From positions 1 through 64,000 of the forward strand of contig NZ_JAJAQC010000027.1 of NCBI RefSeq assembly GCF_027604915.1: 64,000 bases of DNA, given 5' to 3'. This DNA is from Streptomonospora mangrovi (GTDB taxonomy: Bacteria > Actinomycetota > Actinomycetes > Streptosporangiales > Streptosporangiaceae). Made by a program: the position numbers and the translations under genes. Positions 58,279-64,000 of the stretch are shown here, piece after piece. How positions within the stretch are numbered: the first letter of the stretch is position 1; the number at the start of each line of letters is the position of its first letter. The notes beneath the pieces were generated by a model. The model saw only the letters and a list, made by a program, of their open reading frames with translations. It was not told the origin of the DNA and made no database searches.

Positions 58279-59193
58279 GTGCGTTCCGTGTTGGTGACCC
58301 CGCGATGGATCGGGCTGCATGTGCTGGCGGTCCTGGCCGTCGTCGTGTGCCTTGGCGCGGGCTACTGGCAGTTCGTCCGGGCCCAGGAGCCCGAGCGCGA
58401 CGCCGTGACCAACCCCGTGGAGGAGTTGGCGGCGGCCCGGCCCGTGGGCGAGGTGCTGCGGCCCGGCGAGTACATGCCCGAGGCCGAGGGCAACCAGGCC
58501 GTCACCGCCACCGGGGTCTACGACGCCGACGCCCGCCTGCTGGCGCCGGCCCTCTCGCCCGAGGGCGACCGCGGCTACTACGTGATCGCGCCGCTGGTCA
58601 CCGCCGACGACACCGCGCTCACCGTCAGCCTCGGCTGGATCCCCGAGTCCGCGGCCGACTCCCTCGACCGGCTGCCCGCCCCGCCCGAGGGCGAGGTCAC
58701 CGTGACCGGCTGGCTGATGCCGCCCGACAAGGCCGAGGACGGCTACGTCCCCATGGAGACCCCCGAGGGCTACGCCGCCCGGATCGCGCCCTCGGTGCTG
58801 GTCAACGAGTGGCCCTACCGCTTGTACGAGGGCTATGTCATCCGCGGCGCCCAGGAGCCCGCCGACACCCCCGGCACCGCGCGACTCCGCGAGATCCCGC
58901 CGCCCGAGCCCCCGCAGGGCATCGTGTGGAACTGGCGCAACGTGAGCTACGCCGCGCAGTGGGTGGTGTTCGGCGGCGCCGTGGTGGTGTTCTGGATCTC
59001 ACTGATGCGCCGCGAACTCCAGGACGCGCGCGACCGCGCCGCCGGCGGCGGACCGGGCGGCGGCGCAGGTCCCGGGGACGGCGATGGGGACGGGGACGGC
59101 GGGGACCCGCCGTCCTCCGGCACCGGGCCGGACGACGCCGACGCGGTCGGCGCGGCCGGTCCTCAGGACGCCTCGGTGGCGCGGACCTCCTGA
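58279..59193 (+). CDS. SURF1-family cytochrome oxidase biogenesis protein
   Basis: A 304-residue membrane protein with SURF1 architecture. The N-terminal helix PRWIGLHVLAVLAVVVCLGAGYWQ ends in the GxWQ-like motif. A periplasmic domain (VTATGVYDADARLLAP, YYVIAPLVTADDTALTVSLG, VTVTGWLMPP) precedes a second helix around NVSYAAQWVVFGGAVVVFW. A Gly/Asp-rich tail (DGDGDGDGG) follows. It assists haem-copper oxidase assembly. The GTG start lies after a weak ribosome-binding site. The 3' end overlaps the DUF3817 gene by 31 bp convergently. Confidence 0.92.
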   Translation: MRSVLVTPRWIGLHVLAVLAVVVCLGAGYWQFVRAQEPERDAVTNPVEELAAARPVGEVLRPGEYMPEAEGNQAVTATGVYDADARLLAPALSPEGDRGYYVIAPLVTADDTALTVSLGWIPESAADSLDRLPAPPEGEVTVTGWLMPPDKAEDGYVPMETPEGYAARIAPSVLVNEWPYRLYEGYVIRGAQEPADTPGTARLREIPPPEPPQGIVWNWRNVSYAAQWVVFGGAVVVFWISLMRRELQDARDRAAGGGPGGGAGPGDGDGDGDGGDPPSSGTGPDDADAVGAAGPQDASVARTS

Positions 59194-59606
59194 GCGGGCG
59201 CGCCCGCCGCGGCGGTGCCGGCGCCGCCGGCCTTCCCCGTCTTTCCGGCCTTCTCCGCCTTGGTCAGCCGGTGCTCGATGATCAGCCCGGCGAAGGGGAT
59301 GGTCCCGGCCAGCGCCACGCCCACGGTGCGCGCGGCGCTCCAGCGCCGCCCCAGGGCCAGCCACAGCACCACCAGCACGTAGGCCATGTAGATGTAGCCG
59401 TGCGGGATGGCCACGATCGGCATGAGCACGGAGTCGTCGCCGAAGAACGCCTCCGTGCCCGCCGGCGCCGACACCAGCGAGAACCGCGCGGTCTCGCCGA
59501 TGAGGTACTTGGCGGGCATCGACACGAACGTGAGCAGGATCAGGAACACACCGGTCACGTAGGCGAGGATCCGGTACAGCAGGAACGGCAGGCGGTTGTT
59601 GTCCAC
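59163..59606 (-). CDS. DUF3817 membrane protein
   Basis: A 147-residue membrane protein with three hydrophobic segments and the DUF3817 motifs LLYRILAYVTGVFLILLT and PIVAIPHGYIYMAYVLVVLW. An AKAGK/TGKAGG-rich C-terminal tail follows. The start is GTG with GAGGTG upstream. Genes of this family often neighbour SURF1 in actinobacteria; function unknown. The two stops overlap by 31 bp. Confidence 0.9.
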   Translation of the reverse strand: MDNNRLPFLLYRILAYVTGVFLILLTFVSMPAKYLIGETARFSLVSAPAGTEAFFGDDSVLMPIVAIPHGYIYMAYVLVVLWLALGRRWSAARTVGVALAGTIPFAGLIIEHRLTKAEKAGKTGKAGGAGTAAAGAPAQEVRATEAS

Positions 59607-59969
59607 GGGGACACCTCGTCGGTCGGGCGGGCGCGGCGCGGGGCGGCCCGCCGCGTCGGCGGCGCGGCGCGGGCGTCCCGGACCCCGCGCGGTGCGGGGG
59701 CCGCGCCCGGGGGTCATGGGTGGTGGAACCGGGCCGCCGGCGCGGCGCGCGGCGGGCGCCGCGCGGGTGCGGGAACGGCCCTGCTCCCGAGCCTAAACGC
59801 CGTGGTGAGCACCCGTGCCGCGGGGCGTGCCACACCGCCCCCGCGCAGGTCGGGAGGGGTGCGGCGGCCCACCGCCGCTTCTTGGGCGCCCGCCCGGGTG
59901 AAGCTCGTCCACCGGCCGTGGGGCGGGAAGAGCAGGCCCTGGCGCGGTGACTCCGGCCGCCCCGCGCCG
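59607..59969. other. Intergenic region, nothing recognised
   Basis: These 363 GC-rich bases between the glycosyltransferase stop and the DUF3817 start (both minus strand) show no convincing gene, terminator or repeat. The promoter of the DUF3817 gene must lie here, but no clear -10/-35 pair was found. Confidence 0.4.
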
Positions 59970-61625
59970 CTACTTCTTCAGCGCCACCCGGGTGGGGCTC
60001 TTCCAGCGGCCGTCGGACTTGGCGGTCCAGGCCATCGGCAGGGTGCGCAGGGTCAGGTAGGAGTCGATGACCCGCATCGGCAGGAAGAACAGGCCGTAGA
60101 CCAGGTAGCTCGGCCGGCGGCGCGCCGTGGCCAGGACGCAGGTGAGGATGTAGTCGGGCACGAACAGGCCCACGGCGATCGTGGTCAGCGGCAGGACGGC
60201 GGTGACCGCGGTGTAGGCGGCGGCGTAGGCGTCCAGCTCCAGCACGGCGCCTCCGGTGAGGGGCGGCAGTACCGCGAGGGCGCCGATGGCGAGGGTGGCC
60301 AGCAGCAGCACCGAGACGACCACCACCTCCAGGATGTAGAAGAACAGCGAGAACCAGAACAGGCTGGGCCACACCCCGTGGCGGCGCACCGTCTGCCAGA
60401 AGCCGAGGGTCCAGCGCCGCACCTGCTTGACGTAGTCGCCCAGGGTGAAGGGGTCCTGGCAGTAGGCGCGGGTGTCGGGGCTCATGGAGATCCGGCCGAG
60501 CCGCTTGTGGTGGACCTCGAAGGTCATGTTGTAGTCCTCGATCACCAGCCCCTTGGGGTTGATGTCGATCTGGCGCAGGACGCCGCTGCGGTAGACGCTG
60601 GCGAACCCCGGGACGATCGGCGCGACGCTGGTGTGCCGCCAGGTCTGGCCGTAGCGCAGGAGGTACTGGAGCAGCCAGTAGAGGCGGTCGCGGTACGCCG
60701 AAACCAGGCGTCCGATGACGGTGCGTTGCTTCGGCTTCCACTCGGCGACCACGAAACCGGCCACCGCCGCCACGGTCGGATCGCTGAGCTGCCTGCGCGC
60801 CCCGGCCACGTAGCCGGCGTCGAGTTCGGTGTCGGCGTCGAGGATGACCACTCCGTCATAGTTTTCGGTCAGCTCAAATTCCTCGATGACCGCCTCGATC
60901 GCGCCGGCCTTGCCGCGGTTGGTCAGCAGTTCCAGGACGTTCACGCCGGTCTCGGCGGCGATGTCGGCGGTGGCGTCGTGGGAGCTGTCGGAGACCACGT
61001 AGATGTCCCACCGGTTGAACAGCCGCAGTGCCGAGGTGATGGCGGAGTCGATGACCGGTTCCTCGTTGTGGGCGGGGATCACCACGGCGAGCGAGATCTG
61101 GTCGGGGTCGGTGCGCCGGCGGCCCGCGCCGCCACCGGTCCCGCCCGCGTTGCCGCCCCCGGAAGGCGCGAGCGGCAGCGGCGCGGTGTCGGCGGTGGGG
61201 TCGGCGTAGGCATCGGCAGGGGGGTCGGCCGGTCCGCCCGGCGCCGCGATCCCCGCCGCCCCGGCGCCGCCGGCGCCGTGGAGGGCGGCGGCCCCGGCGG
61301 CGGCGTGCGCGCGCACCGGTGCGCGCCGGGCCCCGGCGCCCTCGGCCGGGCGCCCGCCCCCGCCGCGCGCGGAGTGCGCCGGGGCCCGGGCCGGCGTCCG
61401 GCGCGAGATGAGGGCGCGCACGGAGTCGTCGCCCAGCCGGACCAGGCCGACCACGCTCCAGGCCAGCAGGTTGGCGCCGAAGGCCACCACCAGCAGCAGC
61501 GGCATGGGGGAGTTCGCGCCGCCGGAGTCGAGCACGAACCCGATCCACTGCACGAAAAGGGTCACCGCCAGGGCCAGGGCGATCGCGGCCGCCAGCCAGC
61601 TTCCGATGAAACGGGCGGTACGCAC
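59970..61625 (-). CDS. Family 2 processive-type glycosyltransferase, membrane
   Basis: A 551-residue membrane glycosyltransferase. Two N-terminal helices (residues 8-65) are followed by a long Ala/Gly/Pro-rich linker (75-170). The GT2 domain shows LAVVIPAHNEEPVIDSAITS near 180, VVILDADTELDAGYV near 260 (metal-binding DxD), VIEDYNMTFEVHHK near 365 and the processivity motif QVRRW near 410. Four to five C-terminal helices follow. This is the chitin/hyaluronan/cellulose-synthase-like layout (BcsA/NodC type), so it likely polymerises and extrudes a polysaccharide. The GTG start has AGGAGGAC upstream. It is divergent from the WbqC gene. Confidence 0.93.
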   Translation of the reverse strand: MRTARFIGSWLAAAIALALAVTLFVQWIGFVLDSGGANSPMPLLLVVAFGANLLAWSVVGLVRLGDDSVRALISRRTPARAPAHSARGGGGRPAEGAGARRAPVRAHAAAGAAALHGAGGAGAAGIAAPGGPADPPADAYADPTADTAPLPLAPSGGGNAGGTGGGAGRRRTDPDQISLAVVIPAHNEEPVIDSAITSALRLFNRWDIYVVSDSSHDATADIAAETGVNVLELLTNRGKAGAIEAVIEEFELTENYDGVVILDADTELDAGYVAGARRQLSDPTVAAVAGFVVAEWKPKQRTVIGRLVSAYRDRLYWLLQYLLRYGQTWRHTSVAPIVPGFASVYRSGVLRQIDINPKGLVIEDYNMTFEVHHKRLGRISMSPDTRAYCQDPFTLGDYVKQVRRWTLGFWQTVRRHGVWPSLFWFSLFFYILEVVVVSVLLLATLAIGALAVLPPLTGGAVLELDAYAAAYTAVTAVLPLTTIAVGLFVPDYILTCVLATARRRPSYLVYGLFFLPMRVIDSYLTLRTLPMAWTAKSDGRWKSPTRVALKK

Positions 61626-62029
61626 GGGGGTCCTCCTGTGAGGGGGTTTCGGGCCGACGCTAATCGGCTGCGGCTACAGCGCTCGCTATTACGTGACGTT
61701 TCCGCTATGCCGGGAGTTGACAGAACTCGGCGACCTAACCAGGCCACCCGAATCGTTTGCATGGACTTGCCAAGCGGGGGCGCCGTTGATGCAATACCGG
61801 GAGGAGCCGGTACTACCCCCTCACGTACGTAGTTTCTTCGTATTCCTCGGGCCTTTCAACCGCTGCGCGCGAACCGGGCCGTCCCCGACCGGATCCGCGG
61901 CGCGACCACAACAGAACCCCACCGTCACCCCAGGCGGTCCGGCCCACCCTGCGAGCAGGGCCGACGCCGCGGAATCCGCACGCACGACCGCCACCTTCCG
62001 TGCCGGTCCCGCCCCGGAGAGGAACCGCA
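61626..62029. promoter_or_regulatory. Divergent control region between GT2 and WbqC genes
   Basis: No gene is supported in these 404 bases. The central part (about 61670-61860) is clearly less GC-rich and contains TTGACA at 61728-61733 and TACTAC at 61811-61816. A TTGATG element (61786-61791) lies 19 bp before the latter, a possible weak promoter toward WbqC. No operator could be recognised. Confidence 0.4.
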
Positions 62030-62749
62030 GTGCGCGTCGCCATGCACCAGCCGCACTACCTGCCCTGGCTCGGCCTCATCGACAAGGCCGATCGCAGCGA
62101 CCTGTTCGTCGTTCTCGACCACGTGCAATACGAGCGCCGGGGGTGGCAGAACCGCAACTACGTCGCCGCCAAGAACGGTCCCGTCCTGCTCACCGTTCCG
62201 GTAATACACGGCACCCGGGACGCACGAATACTGGACAAAACCATCAACAACGAACAACCGTGGCGAGAAAAGCACCGAAGAACGCTTGACGAACACTGCT
62301 ACCGGGGCGCCCCATTCTGGACACGGTTCCGCGAGGGCATTCTGCGCCCCTACACCGCCGAATGGGACCGCCTGGCCGACCTCGCCATGGCCACCACCCG
62401 CTTCGCCCTCGACGCCTTCGGAATCCGCACCCCGGTCGTGCTGTCGAGCGAACTCGGCGAGTTCCCCGGCCACAAGAGCGAACTGCTCGCCCAGATCGCC
62501 GCGAAGGTGGGGGCCACCACCATGCTCTCCGGCGACGGCGCCCGCGGCTACGTCGACACCGACGTCTTCCGCCGCCACGGCGTCGCGGTGGAGTGGCAGG
62601 ACTTCCGCCACCCCCGCTATCCCCAGCACAACCGCGCCGGCGCCGACTTCCTGCCGCGCATGGCCGCCCTGGACCTGCTGGTCAACGTCGGCCCGGTGGC
62701 CGGCCTGCGGCTGCTGCGCGAAGCCCGCGCCGCCTCCGGCAGCGGCTAG
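62030..62749 (+). CDS. WbqC family protein
   Basis: A 239-residue WbqC-like protein: VAMHQPHYLPWLGLIDKADR at the N-terminus, DHVQYERRGWQNRNYVAA, TVPVIHGTRDARI, LSSELGEFPGHKSELLAQIA, and LLSGDGARGYVD-type block (here TMLSGDGARGYVDTD) near 160. The family is found in O-antigen and surface-glycan clusters; biochemical role unknown, possibly acyl or aminoacyl transfer to sugars. The start is GTG with GGAGAGG upstream. The first third has noticeably lower GC (around 62180-62300), hinting at mixed origin. Confidence 0.9.
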   Translation: MRVAMHQPHYLPWLGLIDKADRSDLFVVLDHVQYERRGWQNRNYVAAKNGPVLLTVPVIHGTRDARILDKTINNEQPWREKHRRTLDEHCYRGAPFWTRFREGILRPYTAEWDRLADLAMATTRFALDAFGIRTPVVLSSELGEFPGHKSELLAQIAAKVGATTMLSGDGARGYVDTDVFRRHGVAVEWQDFRHPRYPQHNRAGADFLPRMAALDLLVNVGPVAGLRLLREARAASGSG

Positions 62750-62843
62750 CGCCCCGGCGCCGCCGCGCCGGCCCGCGCCCCGCACCCGGCCGGCCGCACC
62801 CGCCGCGCCCCCGGCGCCCCGCCGCCGCTGCCGCCACCGCACT

Positions 62844-62894
62844 CCGTGCCCTCATCCGCACCGTGCCCTCATCCGCACCGTGCCCTCATCCGCA
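62844..62894. repeat. 17-bp tandem repeat, three units
   Basis: Three consecutive exact copies of CCGTGCCCTCATCCGCA (62844-62860, 62861-62877, 62878-62894) lie in the 233-bp gap between the WbqC and PIG-L genes. Confidence 0.92.
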
Positions 62895-62982
62895 CCCCGC
62901 ATCCCGCACCCGCCGGGGCCGGCGCGACCGCGTCGCGCCGTGCCCGTTTCCGTGTCCCCCAACGCGAAAAGGACGCCGCTTC

Positions 62983-63693
62983 ATGTTCGACTGGTCCCAG
63001 CAGCGCCTCCTGGTCATCGCCCCCCACCCCGACGACGAGACCCTCGGCTGCGGCGGTCTCATGCACAAGGCCAAGGCCGCCGGCGCCCAGGTCTACGTCC
63101 AGTTCCTCACCGTCGGCGACACCGCCGACGTCTCCGCCAAGGGGTTCTCCACCGCCACCGAGCGCGTGGCCGAGGTCAAGGAGGTCGCCGACTACTTCCG
63201 CTGGGACGACTGGCACATCGCCTACCCCGGCGACGAGTTCCACCTGCGGCTGGACGCGCTGCCCCGGTTCGAGTTGGCCAACACCATCGAGAAGGCCAGC
63301 CCGATCTCCATCGCCGCCGTCGAGCCCACCGTGGTGCTCGCCCCGCACCGCACCAGCTACAACCAGGACCACCAGGCCGCCGCCGAGGCGGTGCTCACCG
63401 CCCTGCGACCCTCGAACGCCGGGCGCCGCCACCACCCCGGCCTGGTGCTGGCCTACGAGGAGGCCGCCGACCAGTGGCGCGACCAGGCCGTGTGCGCCCC
63501 CAACGCGCTGGTGGAGCTGACCGAGGCCGACGTCGAGGCCAAGCTCGCCGGCATGCGCCTCTACGGCAGCCAGGTCCACGATCACCCGCACACGCGGTCG
63601 GAGCTGACACTGCGCAGCCTGGCCGTGCTGCGCGGGATGCAGGGCGGGGTCGCCTTCGCCGAGGGCTACCACGCGATGCGCTGGCTGACCTGA
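62983..63693 (+). CDS. PIG-L family N-acetylsugar deacetylase
   Basis: A 236-residue LmbE/PIG-L deacetylase with the zinc-site motif APHPDDETLGCGG (His and Asp-Asp near residues 15-18), the third His in SYNQDHQAAAEAV near 130, and DHPHTRSELTLRS near 205. It removes acetyl groups from GlcNAc-type sugars or conjugates. Between WbqC and an NAD-dependent epimerase it probably prepares an amino sugar for a surface glycan or glycolipid. AAAAGGACG precedes the ATG. Confidence 0.93.
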   Translation: MFDWSQQRLLVIAPHPDDETLGCGGLMHKAKAAGAQVYVQFLTVGDTADVSAKGFSTATERVAEVKEVADYFRWDDWHIAYPGDEFHLRLDALPRFELANTIEKASPISIAAVEPTVVLAPHRTSYNQDHQAAAEAVLTALRPSNAGRRHHPGLVLAYEEAADQWRDQAVCAPNALVELTEADVEAKLAGMRLYGSQVHDHPHTRSELTLRSLAVLRGMQGGVAFAEGYHAMRWLT

Positions 63694-63762
63694 GCCCCGT
63701 TCCGGGTCGCCACCCCGCCCACCAGCACATCCATGCAGCACCCTTCAGGAGGGGAAGTCACG

Positions 63763-64000
63763 TTGAAGGCCGTTGTGACCGGCGGAGCCGGATTCATCGG
63801 GTCGCACCTGTGCGACCACCTGATCGCCCAGGGGCACGAGGTCATCGCCCTGGACGACCTCTCGACCGGGTCCGAGTCCAACCTCGAACAGCTCAGCGGT
63901 AATCCCAAGTTCGAACTGGTGAAGGGCTCCATCCTCGACAAGGCGCTGGTCGGCGCGGTCGTGGCCGAGGCCGACACCGTCTTCCACCTCGCCGCCGCCG
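63763..64000 (+). CDS. NAD-dependent sugar epimerase/dehydratase (5' part)
   Basis: The first 79 codons of an extended [23 protein letters not shown] (NAD-binding GxxGxxG), [20 protein letters not shown] and a GSILD block, then VFHLAAA at the window end. This is the UDP-glucose 4-epimerase/dTDP-glucose dehydratase group. The start is TTG with AGGAGGGG ten bases upstream. It is truncated by the window edge. It completes the sugar-modifying run with WbqC and PIG-L. Confidence 0.93.
   Translation, partial: MKAVVTGGAGFIGSHLCDHLIAQGHEVIALDDLSTGSESNLEQLSGNPKFELVKGSILDKALVGAVVAEADTVFHLAAA

Overview
The window is very GC-rich (roughly 70-75 percent by eye). It has many GTG starts, short 4-bp ATGA/GTGA gene overlaps, and actinobacterial marker families: WhiB-like, chaplin, DUF397/XRE pairs, a 6C RNA and a PopR-ClpP locus. 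This points to a mycelial actinomycete, most likely of the Nocardiopsis/Streptomonospora/Thermobifida group (inference from gene families, not a database match). The window opens at the 3' end of an rRNA operon (5S rRNA plus terminator).

Layout. 0-4 kb: 5S rRNA, a zinc alcohol dehydrogenase, an alpha/beta hydrolase and a cytochrome P450. 4-14 kb: two paralogous cassettes, each with a cytosolic DUF4097 beta-solenoid protein followed by a DrrA/DrrB-type ABC exporter. They have unrelated regulators: a ribbon-helix-helix protein with an operator array of 11-bp pitch, and a divergent Tra8/MarR-like protein. A DUF2243/CtaG pair and a MarR regulator lie between them. 14-20 kb: an MFS exporter behind a possible leaderless attenuator, an NTF2-like protein sharing the MarR operator, a TAP-like lipoprotein peptidase, and a NarL-type two-component pair. 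20-22.5 kb: a compact graspetide (omega-ester RiPP) cluster of precursor, ATP-grasp ligase and PIMT-like methyltransferase. 22.5-24.5 kb: a lower-GC islet with an XRE/DUF397 pair and nested small genes, one with a RanBP2-like zinc finger. 24.5-31 kb: ArsR/ABM monooxygenase, serB, two DUF1707 proteins, an orphan ABC ATPase and an SPFH protein.

31-43 kb: WblA-like regulator, TauE exporter, HD hydrolase, CoA-disulfide-reductase-like flavoprotein, nucleotidyltransferase, adenosine deaminase, CapA lipoprotein, and a Fur-catalase pair. 43-50 kb: a four-repeat LPxTG chaplin, a TetR-controlled hydrolase/SDR operon, an aldehyde dehydrogenase and a small four-cysteine secreted protein. 50-58 kb: a class II aldolase behind an iron box, a two-subunit CrcB fluoride channel, a PASTA penicillin-binding protein, a second-type clpP pair with a PopR-like regulator carrying an Ala-Ala degron-like tail, and a 6C RNA. 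58-64 kb: SURF1, DUF3817, and a surface-glycan module (GT2, WbqC, PIG-L deacetylase, start of an NAD-dependent epimerase).

The most interesting material is the graspetide cluster, the duplicated DUF4097-ABC cassettes with their operator arrays, the twin MarR operators joining two separated loci, the ArsR operator that covers a probable leaderless start codon, and the unusually long chaplin. All family assignments were made by reading motifs; no search was run.
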